Shown piece after piece: positions 37,027-45,799 of a stretch of 64,000 nucleotides of DNA. Made by a program: the position numbers and the translations under genes. Positions within the stretch are counted from its first letter, which is position 1, and every line of letters begins with the position of its first letter. The notes below the pieces were generated by a model. It was given only the letters and a program-made list of their open reading frames with translations. It had not been told where the DNA came from and made no database searches. Source of the stretch: Whitmania pigra (lineage: Eukaryota > Annelida > Clitellata > Hirudinida > Haemopidae); assembly GCA_021613335.1 (NCBI GenBank), contig JAJTWR010000431.1, positions 186,001-250,000 on the forward strand, given 5' to 3'.

Positions 37027-37061
37027 TGAACAGTGTTGAACACAGTGCTAACCTGTTCAAC
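37027..37061. promoter_or_regulatory. Inverted repeats at recN 3' end / upstream of PP2C gene
   Basis: GTTGAACA (37035-37042) and TGTTCAAC (37054-37061) are perfect inverted repeats 11 nt apart. A further TGAACAG (37027-37033) is the reverse complement of CTGTTCA (37053-37059). The right arm covers the recN stop codon. There is no T-run after the stem on the minus strand, so a regulator-binding site for the PP2C promoter is as likely as a terminator. Confidence 0.35.
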
Positions 37062-38760
37062 CCATTGCCGCGTCGACTGACTTTATCGCCCGGCGAGTCC
37101 GAGAAGGTCGTCGGGCAGTCTTGAGCAGTGCTGCCGCGGCCACTTCGGCTTCCTTGGTGACCGATGCGCCGGAGAGCATCCTTGCCAATTCCCGGTGTCG
37201 AGCCGGTGCCTCTTCGAGGTTGCGTACCGACGATTCGCCGCTCTTCTCGCGTTCGAGGAGTAGATGGACGTCCGCATGTGCGGCCACCTGTGGCAGGTGG
37301 GTCACGCAGAGCACTTGGCGCCCAGAGGCGACCTCCTTAATCAACCGCCCCACGGCATCTGCGGCCGCGCCACCCAAGCCCACATCCGGCTCGTCGAGTA
37401 CTGAGCACCGGGCCCCGTCGTGCTCCGAGAGCGCGCTCTTCATCGCCAACATCAGTCGCGACGCTTCGCCGCCGGAAGCAACCCGCGCCAGCGGCCGCAA
37501 GGGCAAGTCTTGGTTCGCAGAGAAGAGAAACTCAACTTCGTCGCCACCGGTCGGGCCCGGCTCAACCTCTCGCAACTCCACCCGGAAACGGGCGGAGTCC
37601 AAGTGCAGGTGCCCAAGTCGCTCCCCGACGGCGTCCGCCAGGGCTTTTCCGGCGGCGCGGCGCTGCGCTCGCAGGACTTCCGCGCGTTGCACAATCTCCG
37701 CTCGCCGCTGCGCCAGCACTTCGGCGGCAGCGAGGCGATGCTCGGAACGGTGGGTGAGCGCTTCGAGCTGCGCCTGCAGCCGCTCCAACACCCCGGGGAG
37801 CTCATCGGCGGCGACCGAGTGCTTCGCCTTGAGCCGCCGGTAGCGCTCCAAGCGCTCATCGACCTCCGCAAGTTTGGAGGGGTCGGCTTCGAGCCCTTCG
37901 ACGAACCGGGTCAGGTCGCGGGCCACATCGTCGAGCATCGCCTGCGCCGCTGCGAGGTTGTCGAAGATGGGTCCTAAGGACTCATCGAGGCGTTTTGCTT
38001 CCTGCAATGCTCCCAAGGATTTGCGGACGTGGGTGAGCGCATTGCCTTCATTGGTGTCGAGGAATTCGAGCGCGCCGCAGCCGAGCGCGCGCAGCTTCTC
38101 GATGGACTGGAGCCGCCGCCGCAGTGCCGTCAGCTCCTGCTCTTCACCCACTCGGGGAGCGAACTCCTCCAGCTCCTTGAGTAAGAAAGCGGTGTACTCC
38201 GCTTGCGCTTGCACTTGCGCGTCGTCGCCCCCGAGCGCCGCGAGTTCGCGTTCAGCGTCCTTGAGTGCACGCCAACTCGCCTCGTACTCCGCGAGCGGAC
38301 CGCCCGGCGCGGCGGAATGGGCGAGCTTGTCGACGAAGTTCCGGTGCTCCGCCACGTCGAACAGAGCGATGTGCTCGTTCTGCCCGGCCACGTCGAGGAG
38401 TCCGCGCGTCAGCTTCCCGAGGATGGCGACCGTGGTGAGCGACCCGTTGATGTAGACCCGACCTTGGCGGCCGACCGTGCGGCGAATTGAGACCTCATCG
38501 CCCTCCGCCGGGAGGCCCAGCGCTTCCAACCGACGCTGGAGTTCGGCGCCGGAGTCGAGGACTGCTTCGAGCACCGCTTCATTTGCTCCCGGCCGGACGA
38601 CTTCGGTCTCCGCCCGCGCGCCGAGCAACAGTCCTAAGGCGTTGATGAAGACGGACTTGCCGCTCCCCGATTCGCCGGTAATGACGGTGAGTCCGTCGCC
38701 AAATTCAACCTCGACGCCTTTCAACACCACAAAGTCAGTAAGCCGCAGTCGCTTCAGCAT
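37057..38760 (-). CDS. recN: DNA repair protein RecN
   Basis: SMC-like ATPase used in double-strand-break repair. Walker A is in VITGESGSGKSVFINALGLL. The central coiled-coil region is long (about 150-360). The C-terminal half-ATPase has LASGGEASRLMLAMKSALSE-like ABC signature (seen as VASGGEASRLMLAMK), then SVLDEPDVGLGGAAADAVGR and VTHLPQVAAHADVHLLLERE. ATG 38760 begins at MLKRLRLTDFVVLKG, the family start; the frame opens 3 codons earlier. 567 aa is normal. recN is a strong SOS gene in many bacteria, and a LexA-like palindrome lies 44 nt upstream. Confidence 0.96.
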   Translation of the reverse strand: MLKRLRLTDFVVLKGVEVEFGDGLTVITGESGSGKSVFINALGLLLGARAETEVVRPGANEAVLEAVLDSGAELQRRLEALGLPAEGDEVSIRRTVGRQGRVYINGSLTTVAILGKLTRGLLDVAGQNEHIALFDVAEHRNFVDKLAHSAAPGGPLAEYEASWRALKDAERELAALGGDDAQVQAQAEYTAFLLKELEEFAPRVGEEQELTALRRRLQSIEKLRALGCGALEFLDTNEGNALTHVRKSLGALQEAKRLDESLGPIFDNLAAAQAMLDDVARDLTRFVEGLEADPSKLAEVDERLERYRRLKAKHSVAADELPGVLERLQAQLEALTHRSEHRLAAAEVLAQRRAEIVQRAEVLRAQRRAAGKALADAVGERLGHLHLDSARFRVELREVEPGPTGGDEVEFLFSANQDLPLRPLARVASGGEASRLMLAMKSALSEHDGARCSVLDEPDVGLGGAAADAVGRLIKEVASGRQVLCVTHLPQVAAHADVHLLLEREKSGESSVRNLEEAPARHRELARMLSGASVTKEAEVAAAALLKTARRPSRTRRAIKSVDAAMG

Positions 38761-38804
38761 GGTTTGCACCCTTTCCCTGGGACTTGGAGGTCTGAATCCC
38801 GATA

Positions 38805-38820
38805 CTGAACATATTATCAG
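38805..38820. promoter_or_regulatory. Candidate LexA (SOS) box upstream of recN
   Basis: On the plus strand CTGAACATATTATCAG is an imperfect palindrome CTGA-N8-TCAG. Its half-sites are CTGAACAT and CTGATAAT (reverse complement). On the recN strand it reads CTGATAATATGTTCAG, ending in GTTCAG as I recall for myxobacterial SOS boxes. It lies 44 nt before the recN start, where a repressor would block a promoter. Confidence 0.6.
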
Positions 38821-38960
38821 CAGGGTCTGACATCAAGATGACATCGACAAAGGGATTCATCTTCCGTGCCATGGAGGTGGCGGAAGTAAGCATCGTCGGG
38901 CTACTTCGCGATAGCTCGGAATAAACTATCGATATTTACGGCTGGGAAGTGGGAGGACGA

Positions 38961-39689
38961 CTACTCAATCTCAAAGTCAGAGGCGTCGGGATTTTCCTCG
39001 TGCATTGCACTTACCCGGTCGAAGATCACTGTCGCTAGACGAGAGCAAGCGGCCTGAATCGAACCCCATTCTTGCCAACGAGGAGCGAGATTTTTATATT
39101 CGCTGAGGTTCGTATTTTTTAGGTCGTAGGGAAGTGCATTCGCAAGTTGTACCTGCAACTGCTGGGTAGCAGATTCTCCACTCTCTTGCGGGTAGAGCCG
39201 ATCAAATGATCGCAACGCTTGGGCGACATTCTCGTCACCGAGGTGATCTGCCAGAGCGACGAAATCAAGATAGTCCCTCGTAGCGTTGCGTTTGAGTATC
39301 AATAATCCCTTGATTCGAAGAATTTCAGCTTCAGTGGGAACAGTTATTTGGGCACCTTGGAACTCTACAACAGTAGTATGTAAGGGTTCTTTACGGATGA
39401 GCTGGCGAACGCCAGTTTCAATACCATCCAGGCTCCCGAGGACCATGACGGGGCGATTCACGCGAGCGGTCTTCCAACCAGCGATCGATTCTAGCTCGGC
39501 GAGCACTTTATCGAAGCGGCTGCGCAAGTCAGTGAGCACATGGTCGGCGTCACGGGAGAATCGGTGCTTCGCGTGAATCGCCGAGGCAGTGCCACCGACC
39601 AGCACTGCATCCGGAAGTATCTGCTGGAGTCGTGCCGCTGACGAAAGGACAAGTTCCCATTCAGGCAACGTTTCGGTGTGCTTCGACAT
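38961..39689 (-). CDS. AbiEii-like nucleotidyltransferase, probable toxin of a TA pair
   Basis: 242 aa from ATG 39689. The N-terminal half has the nucleotidyltransferase signature AVLVGGTASAIHAKHRFSRD followed by ADHVL (GGxxS and DxD positions), the pattern of the AbiEii/AbiGii toxin family. The C-terminal half is helical (RIKGLLILKRNATRDYLDFV). The partner at 39888 overlaps its start by 29 nt. The gene sits in a region of clearly lower GC and different codon use (many AAT, TAT, ACA codons) than recN and argJ on each side, which suggests horizontal acquisition. In AbiE systems the enzyme modifies targets with nucleotides; the activity here is untested. Confidence 0.75.
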   Translation of the reverse strand: MSKHTETLPEWELVLSSAARLQQILPDAVLVGGTASAIHAKHRFSRDADHVLTDLRSRFDKVLAELESIAGWKTARVNRPVMVLGSLDGIETGVRQLIRKEPLHTTVVEFQGAQITVPTEAEILRIKGLLILKRNATRDYLDFVALADHLGDENVAQALRSFDRLYPQESGESATQQLQVQLANALPYDLKNTNLSEYKNLAPRWQEWGSIQAACSRLATVIFDRVSAMHEENPDASDFEIE

Positions 39690-39888
39690 AGTGCATCCAG
39701 AAATGGTAGCGCTGCGCGTAGGGGTCGGAAATATAGTTGCGACAAACTGCTGCAATCGTTTCGAGAACGGACACATCTCGCAACGCCGCCCGACGAAGTT
39801 CCACCCAATCTCTCCATCGACCGCGAGAGATCACGTCATCGATAGCCGCCGGAGTGAATTCTTGGTGGTTTAGGTGGCGATGAATCAT
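39661..39888 (-). CDS. Small helical protein, probable antitoxin partner of the nucleotidyltransferase
   Basis: 75 aa from ATG 39888, with GAGGA 8 nt upstream. The sequence is helical with LRDVSVLETIAAVCRNYISD and a conserved-looking C-terminus (PYAQRYHFWMHYVEA). From memory of comparable loci, short proteins ending this way often precede AbiEii-like genes. The 3' end overlaps the start of the next gene by 29 nt in another frame, consistent with a two-gene module. There is no recognisable DNA-binding motif. Confidence 0.65.
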   Translation of the reverse strand: MIHRHLNHQEFTPAAIDDVISRGRWRDWVELRRAALRDVSVLETIAAVCRNYISDPYAQRYHFWMHYVEAHRNVA

Positions 39889-39980
39889 GCTGATGTCCTC
39901 AGTACATATGCAACAAAACTGTAGTTACAGGCCCGGCCAAAATCAATTCGACGCAACAAGCATCAACTTCTCGAACCGTC

Positions 39981-41177
39981 CTAGGTGCTGTACTCAGCGT
40001 TCACTTCGACGTACCCATAGCCGAGGTCCGAGGTGAAGAGGCTCGCCTCGCCCTTGCCGTCGGCGAGCACGAGTTCCAGCAGCACATCTTCCGCGCGCAT
40101 CGAGGCCGACAGGCGTGCGCGGTCGAAGGGCCGAGGCTCCCCGGCGGCAAAGACCTCCACGCCTTGCAATACGCAGCGCAGAGCCTTCGGTTCCCGAACT
40201 TCCGGGGCGTTCCCCACCGCGCTCGTGAAGCGTCCCCAGTTGGGGTCGCAGCCGAAGAGCGCGGTGCGCACGAGGGCCGAGGCAGCCACCCGCCGGGCGA
40301 TGGCCTGGGCGGCCGCGTCGGACGCGGCTCCGCGGACGATAATCTCTGTGACCTTGGTGGCTCCCTCGCCGTCGCGGGCGATGAGCCAGGCGAGTCGCCG
40401 GGCCACGGTCTCCGCCGGGGCGAGCCACTCCGGGCCACTCTTCCCGCTCCCCGTCGCGAGCATGAGGAACGTATCGTTGGTGCTGGCGTGGCTGTCGACG
40501 TGCACCGCATTGAAAGACGACCGCGCGAGGCGCGGCAGATGCTCTGCGAGTTCCTTCGGCGAGAGCGCGGCGTCGGTCGCGAGAAAAGCGAGCATCGTCG
40601 CCATGGACGGCTCGATCATCCCTGCCCCCTTGCACACGCCGACGACACTTCCCTCGGCATACCGGGCGCAGGCTTCCTTGGGGAAGGCGTCTGTGGTCAT
40701 GATCGCTTCTAGGAAATCCCGCCCGGCGCTCTTCTCCCGCGACAACCCGGCGAGCGCAGCGGCGATACCCGTGCGGACCTTGTCCATGGGCAACTTCACG
40801 CCGATGACGCCCGTCGAACAGACCAGCACTTGCTCCAGTGGACACGCGAGGGCTTCCGCCACCTGGGTACACATGGCGAGTGCGTCGCGTTCGCCATCGG
40901 CTCCGGTGCAGGCGTTCGCATTCCCCGAGGACACGATAAGCGCGCGCACTTTGCCCCCGCTGCGCGCGATGTGTCGCCGCGAAACTTCGACGGGTGCGGC
41001 CCGAAAATGGTTCTGGGTGAAGAGCGCCGCTCCGCTCACTGCCTCATCGGCGACCAAGAGCGCCACGTCGCGTTTGCCGGAGGGCTTTATGCCTGCGATG
41101 ACCCCGGCCGCACGAAGCCCCTTGAGCGAAGTGAGGGTGAGCTCGACCGGGGGGAGTTCTGGCAGGGAGATCGTCAT
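39981..41177 (-). CDS. argJ: Bifunctional ornithine acetyltransferase / N-acetylglutamate synthase
   Basis: Recycles the acetyl group in arginine synthesis, from N-acetylornithine to glutamate. The precursor is cleaved at a Thr to give two chains, and this Thr is in GAGMIEPSMATMLAFLATDA. GIKPSGKRDVALLVADEA, VSSGNANACTGADGERDAL and the C-terminal TSDLGYGYVEVNAEYST match the family; the last is the usual C-terminus. ATG 41177 (MTISLPELPPVELT) is used; the frame opens 6 codons earlier. 398 aa, full length. Stands alone between the AbiEii-like pair and a small lipoprotein. Confidence 0.96.
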   Translation of the reverse strand: MTISLPELPPVELTLTSLKGLRAAGVIAGIKPSGKRDVALLVADEAVSGAALFTQNHFRAAPVEVSRRHIARSGGKVRALIVSSGNANACTGADGERDALAMCTQVAEALACPLEQVLVCSTGVIGVKLPMDKVRTGIAAALAGLSREKSAGRDFLEAIMTTDAFPKEACARYAEGSVVGVCKGAGMIEPSMATMLAFLATDAALSPKELAEHLPRLARSSFNAVHVDSHASTNDTFLMLATGSGKSGPEWLAPAETVARRLAWLIARDGEGATKVTEIIVRGAASDAAAQAIARRVAASALVRTALFGCDPNWGRFTSAVGNAPEVREPKALRCVLQGVEVFAAGEPRPFDRARLSASMRAEDVLLELVLADGKGEASLFTSDLGYGYVEVNAEYST

Positions 41178-41308
41178 AGCTATCGAACTCTCCACTATAC
41201 CGAAAATGGCCAGATTGAGGACGTCATTGCCCTCAAATCAGCAACTCGTCAGCCAAGCTGCCAACTGGGCAGCCTAGGTCTAGGATGCTTGCTCCTGTGG
41301 CCGCGTGT

Positions 41309-41563
41309 CTACTTGGTGGCTTGCTTACAGTTTGCGACTTGGCCAGTGGATGAGCAGTAATACGCTTTGCCTTTGCAAACGACCTTCCAGCTCGCGACGC
41401 CCATCATGCCAGAGTAGGACATATTCTTTTCCGAGAGCTGCATCTCCGACTCGTCACAGCCGGTGTGGCCCATGCTCATTCGGAGCAGATACGAATCCGT
41501 CACGCAACTCGACATGAGCGCGAGGACAACGGTGGCAATAATCGCTGACTTGTTGATAGGCAT
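41309..41563 (-). CDS. Small Cys-rich putative lipoprotein
   Basis: 84 aa from ATG 41563 (the frame opens 18 codons earlier). The signal MPINKSAIIATVVLALMSSC ends in a lipobox Cys at residue 20. The mature part has five more Cys (GHTGCDESEMQLSEK, WKVVCKGKAYYCSSTGQVA, NCKQATK), suggesting a small disulfide-stabilised envelope protein. No family recognised. Divergent from the large lipoprotein gene at 41728. Confidence 0.6.
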   Translation of the reverse strand: MPINKSAIIATVVLALMSSCVTDSYLLRMSMGHTGCDESEMQLSEKNMSYSGMMGVASWKVVCKGKAYYCSSTGQVANCKQATK

Positions 41564-41727
41564 TGTGGCATCCCTCCAAAATCGAACATTGAGTTTCTCG
41601 CTGAAGCACTTCGTCAAAACTTAGCTCCATGATCCCCTACCACACGGTTACTAGGGCTCCAATGAGAGACTCACATCTCTTTGGACGCAGCGCTGACCAG
41701 GCGCAAAGTGGTACGAGATTCCTCCAT

Positions 41728-44700
41728 ATGCATCGAATCCTCCGCAATTCCCTCGCGGCCCTCTTCCTCTTCGGATGTGCAGCGAACAACCAACTCCGCA
41801 AACCCTCTGGTGTATCTCCCACCGAGGCCGTCGAGCGGTTCTACTCGGCGACAACCCCCGAGGCGCTGCGTGCGGCAGTGAAGGACGCTCTCGCCGCGAG
41901 TCCGCAAGGCGGCACCGCCAATGAAATTGCCTCGGCACTCGCGGAACTCGATGGCCGCAACGCCGATGCATTCGAGCACCTGTTCACCTCCTTGGCAGAC
42001 GTCGATTACGACGCCCCCATCTTTGCAATCGATGGAATCCGGACCCCGGAGCTCACGGCGCCGCAGCGACGACGCTTCCGCGACGCCCTCGCCGCGCTCG
42101 CCAAAAATCATCCGCGCGAATCGGTGCGCGCCTACGCCAGCAGCCGCCTCGCGTTCGTGCAACTCCTCGAAGGAGACCTTCAGGAGAGCTCTCGCTCCAT
42201 GGCAGCCATCCTAGGGCGAGTGAAGCTCGCGTGGGTCGGCCCGTGGGATAACGACCAAGGCAAAGCCTTCGACCTCCTGCTCGGCCCAGAGGAAAATCGA
42301 AGCCTTGATGCGACCTACACGAGCCGCATTGGCCCATTGCGTTGGCGCAAAGACGTTCCGACCGACCCCCTCGGGCGCTATCCGCTCGATTCGCTCCTTT
42401 CTCAGTCAGAGTGGATGGTCGCCTACGGGCAAGGAACCTTCACCACCACCGGCGCTGCGACACTGGAGATTGTGCTGACTGACCCGGTCAAGATCTGGGT
42501 GGACGACAAGCTCGTGGTCAGCATTCCCAAATTCTCGGGCAACACTTTTCGCCCTTTGCGCATACCGCTAGGAGTCGCTCCGGGTAGCCACACGATCTTC
42601 GTCAAGTCCGCGCATGGCGACCACCGAGATTGGCAGTTCGCCGTTCGTGTCGTGCCAAGCGAACCCGGGGAAAAACCGATAAGCACCTCTGCTACCGAAC
42701 TCCTGAATGTCCAACTTCCAGACACGACGCCGGCTCGACGGGCGGCCTTGCTCGCCGATCTCGCGCGAAGCACCCTGGGCAGCGGCGATGCTACCAGCGC
42801 TGCCGACGAATACCTTCGTGCAGTACCCAAAGGAGTCGTCGCACAGCTTTCGCTCATTCTGGCGCTCTTCGATGCCCGCGAGAGTGGGCGCGCCACCAAC
42901 GCACTGCAGGTCTTCGACCAAGCAGTCGGCGACAACTTCGCTTGCGTGCGCGCGCTGTCCGCCCGTCAAGCGCTCGGTCGTAAACTCAGCAGGTCCGCCC
43001 GCGCAACGCTGACGACGCTCACCGAGAAGCACCCGGAGGCACGCTGCGCATGGAGCGCACTCACGGAAGTTTGGCAGTCAGAAGACTGGCCGGAAGACGC
43101 ACTGCGAACGCTCGACGAGCAAGACAAACGCTTTGGGAGTACTCCCGAAAACGCCATCAAACGCGCTCGCTTCCTTTCGCGCCAAGGGTTTTACGACAAG
43201 GCCGAGCAATCTTACCGCGATGCACTCCGAGAACTTCCGCATGCCAGAACGGTGCTCTCCCCCCTAGCGGAGCTCATGGGCTCTCAGGGGCAACTCCCGG
43301 CGGCAGAAACGCTGTGGCTGCGTCGGCTCGATTCCTGGCCAACGGACACCAACGCTTGGCTTCAGCTGGCAGAGGTGCGGCGCCGCCGCGGCGACCCGAC
43401 CGGCGCACGCGCAGCACTCGATAAGGCCGAAGCCTTGATGCCCGTTTCGCCGCGCCCCGCGGAGCAGCGCGGCACCCTCGCCTACCAACAGGGCGACAAG
43501 GCGGGGGCGATAGCCGCTTGGCGGGAGGCGCTCTCACGCGCTCCAGAAAACGAGCGCCTCGCGAATCGCCTCTCCTTCCTCGACGCTCGAGCAACAGATA
43601 CCTGGGCAGAGGATGTACCCACGAAGGCAGAGTTAGCTGCGCTGGCGGCCGCTCCCCTTGCCACGAAACCGCCGCCGGGGGCCGACGCTACGATCATCCT
43701 CGACCACGCAGTGACGACGGTCAATTCCGATGGCAGTTCGACGGACATTGTCACCTTCGTCGCTCGGTCCTTGAACGACCAAGGGCGCGACCAACTCCTT
43801 CGCCACAACCTCGGTGGAGACCGGGTACAAGTCTTGGAGGCCTACGTGCTCGACGCCAAGGGAAACCGCACCGAGGCCGTCACCGAGCGTGGCAATTCAG
43901 TTTTGTTCAGGGGGCTGCAACCCTCCGCGACGGTCGTCCTTCAATACCGCGCCGACCGCCCGCCGCGAGGATACCTGCCGCGCTATTACTCAGGCTTTTG
44001 GGCGTTCCAAACCGTTTCGCAGAACGTGCTCGAATCCAAGTTGATCCTGTACCTGCCCGAAGACGCGAAACTTCACTTGTTCCTCCAAGGTAAGGGAATC
44101 AAGCGCCAAGACGAAGTTAGCCACGGCAAGCAGCGTATCGTCTGGTCCGCCCAGAACCTGCCCCCGATCATCCCTGAGCCGAGGATGCCCAGCATCATTG
44201 AGGTCGCGACCTTCTTGCATTATTCGACCGTGCCCGATTGGACCTCGTGGCTCTCATGGGTAAATTCGCTGCTTCGCGACGTTTACCGCGACAGCCCCGA
44301 ACTCGACTCCCTCGCCGCGGATCTCTCGAAAGGTGCGGGAACTGCCCATGAGAAGTTCCGGCGTATTCAAGCGTACGTGATGCAGAACATCCGGTACCAG
44401 ATAGACTACGAATTTTTCATCTCCGGCGTGAAGCCGCATTCCGCTTCGACCACGCTCGAACGCGGCTACGGCGACTGCAAGGACAAGGCGGTCTTGTTCA
44501 TCTTGCTCGCGCGAAAACTCGGCCTCGATGCTCGATTCACCTTAGTGCGCACCCGCGAACTCGGGCCAGTGGCACGCGAAGTGCCGATGCAGCAGTTCAA
44601 CCACGCGATCGTCTACACGCCCGCCCAGGGAGATCACCCCGCTCGCTTCTACGATCCCACTGCCGAAATGATGGACATCGATGGGCTACGGTACGACGAA

Positions 44701-45414
44701 CAGGGCACACTTTCGCTCGTTGTGGATCCGGAGCGCGGCACCCACGAGTGGATCTCGATTCCTTTTATTCCTCCAGCCGAAAACAGCAGCCTCGTGACTC
44801 TCGATATGACCCTCGCCCCCAACGGGAGCGCGAACGGCACCATTCGCATTGTTGAGACTGGCCACGCAGCGGAGCGCACTCGTACAGCGGCACGCAATAA
44901 AGAGCAGTTTGAGCGACAGGCCCAGGATGCCGCCAACTTTTTGGTCGAAAACTCGACTGCCACCGACATCGAACCTCTATCCGTCGAAGATCTTCGTTCC
45001 CCGGCGAGTTTCCAGATGAAAATCGCAAGCTCGAACTACGCGATCTCCAACGACGGCACTCTCCGTCTGCCCTTCCCGAGGCTCACCGACCCTCGACATC
45101 TTTTTACACTCCCCAAACGCCGCTACCCGTTGATTGTTGGAGTTCCCTTCAAGTACACGGTCGAACTCACCGCTCACCTACCACCGGCCTTCGCCGTCAA
45201 AAAGCTCCCTGCCGATGGAAAAATCGAGCTTCCCTGCCTTCGCTTCGAGACGAAATCTCGCCAACAGGGAGCTGAGGTCCACGTGACCCAGACCCTGACG
45301 GGTCACTGCGAACGGATTCCAGTCGACGAGTACGAGCGCTACCGGACGAAACTCGAAGAGTCGGCCTCGCTCATCAAGGACATGCCGGTCATCGCCCCCA
45401 CCGGTAGAAAGTAG
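41728..45414 (+). CDS. Large lipoprotein with TPR, DUF3857 and transglutaminase-like domains
   Basis: 1228 aa from ATG 41728, chosen because it starts a lipoprotein signal (MHRILRNSLAALFLFGCAAN, lipobox Cys at 17). Residues up to about 600 hold an N-terminal region with a jelly-roll-like stretch (TTTGAATLEIVLTDPVKIWV) and TPR-type helices (RTLDEQDKRFGSTPENAIKR). A DUF3857-like beta domain follows (VTTVNSDGSSTDIVTFVARS). Then a transglutaminase core near 920-1000 has Cys in ERGYGDCKDKAVLFILLARK, His in QQFNHAIVYTPA and Asp in RFYDPTAEM. The C-terminal part is beta-rich. DUF3857-transglutaminase proteins are common in the envelope of several phyla; their substrates are unknown. Confidence 0.85.
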   Translation: MHRILRNSLAALFLFGCAANNQLRKPSGVSPTEAVERFYSATTPEALRAAVKDALAASPQGGTANEIASALAELDGRNADAFEHLFTSLADVDYDAPIFAIDGIRTPELTAPQRRRFRDALAALAKNHPRESVRAYASSRLAFVQLLEGDLQESSRSMAAILGRVKLAWVGPWDNDQGKAFDLLLGPEENRSLDATYTSRIGPLRWRKDVPTDPLGRYPLDSLLSQSEWMVAYGQGTFTTTGAATLEIVLTDPVKIWVDDKLVVSIPKFSGNTFRPLRIPLGVAPGSHTIFVKSAHGDHRDWQFAVRVVPSEPGEKPISTSATELLNVQLPDTTPARRAALLADLARSTLGSGDATSAADEYLRAVPKGVVAQLSLILALFDARESGRATNALQVFDQAVGDNFACVRALSARQALGRKLSRSARATLTTLTEKHPEARCAWSALTEVWQSEDWPEDALRTLDEQDKRFGSTPENAIKRARFLSRQGFYDKAEQSYRDALRELPHARTVLSPLAELMGSQGQLPAAETLWLRRLDSWPTDTNAWLQLAEVRRRRGDPTGARAALDKAEALMPVSPRPAEQRGTLAYQQGDKAGAIAAWREALSRAPENERLANRLSFLDARATDTWAEDVPTKAELAALAAAPLATKPPPGADATIILDHAVTTVNSDGSSTDIVTFVARSLNDQGRDQLLRHNLGGDRVQVLEAYVLDAKGNRTEAVTERGNSVLFRGLQPSATVVLQYRADRPPRGYLPRYYSGFWAFQTVSQNVLESKLILYLPEDAKLHLFLQGKGIKRQDEVSHGKQRIVWSAQNLPPIIPEPRMPSIIEVATFLHYSTVPDWTSWLSWVNSLLRDVYRDSPELDSLAADLSKGAGTAHEKFRRIQAYVMQNIRYQIDYEFFISGVKPHSASTTLERGYGDCKDKAVLFILLARKLGLDARFTLVRTRELGPVAREVPMQQFNHAIVYTPAQGDHPARFYDPTAEMMDIDGLRYDEQGTLSLVVDPERGTHEWISIPFIPPAENSSLVTLDMTLAPNGSANGTIRIVETGHAAERTRTAARNKEQFERQAQDAANFLVENSTATDIEPLSVEDLRSPASFQMKIASSNYAISNDGTLRLPFPRLTDPRHLFTLPKRRYPLIVGVPFKYTVELTAHLPPAFAVKKLPADGKIELPCLRFETKSRQQGAEVHVTQTLTGHCERIPVDEYERYRTKLEESASLIKDMPVIAPTGRK

Positions 45415-45481
45415 TGGCAGATTCCCTTGACTGAATCGGATCGGTGAGCCAGAAACCGCACTCTGTTTCACAGGTTGTTCC

Positions 45482-45554
45482 GCCCAGGTAGCTCAGTTGG
45501 CAGAGCAGTGGACTGAAAATCCACGTGTCGCTGGTTCGATTCCGGCCCTGGGCA
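45482..45554 (+). tRNA. tRNA-Phe (anticodon GAA)
   Basis: The 73-nt cloverleaf has acceptor stem GCCCAGG/CCTGGGC with discriminator A, D stem GCTC/GAGC and T stem GCTGG/CCGGC with loop TTCGATT. The anticodon stem is GTGGA/TCCAC with loop CTGAAAA, so positions 34-36 are GAA, reading Phe codons. The 3' CCA is not encoded. Confidence 0.97.
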
Positions 45555-45572
45555 TTCGGTAGCCCCATGATT

Positions 45573-45611
45573 TCGAAGTCCCGTCCCTGAGCGGCGCCGA
45601 TCCGACTTCGA
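45573..45611 (+). terminator. Inverted repeat after tRNA-Phe, possible terminator
   Basis: TCGAAGTC (45573-45580) and GACTTCGA (45604-45611) are perfect reverse complements separated by 23 nt. The 3' flank (GTTACCG) lacks a T-run, so termination is only one explanation. It begins 18 nt after the tRNA. Confidence 0.35.
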
Positions 45612-45767
45612 GTTACCGTTCCGAATTCCCCGGATGTTTCGCACGGGAAGCAGCCTCCGAACGTCGACTTGTGCTCCGCGCGCGACCCGAGTCATGACGC
45701 GAAGGGCTCAACCCAGCGGCCCTCCTCCGAGATTCGCGCTCACGGGTCAAACCCATCGCGGCTCGGC

Positions 45768-45799
45768 GTGCGCTTGAGGGCTAACGCACCCAAGCGCAC
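45768..45799. repeat. 9-bp perfect inverted repeat
   Basis: GTGCGCTTG (45768-45776) and CAAGCGCAC (45791-45799) are perfect inverted repeats with a 14-nt loop, about 108 nt before the repeat-lipoprotein start. It could be a regulator site, an RNA hairpin or the end of an unseen transcript. Confidence 0.4.

Noticed and set aside
38838..38924. 28-codon plus-strand frame in the recN upstream gap
   Set aside because: No ribosome site and no similarity; too short to support.
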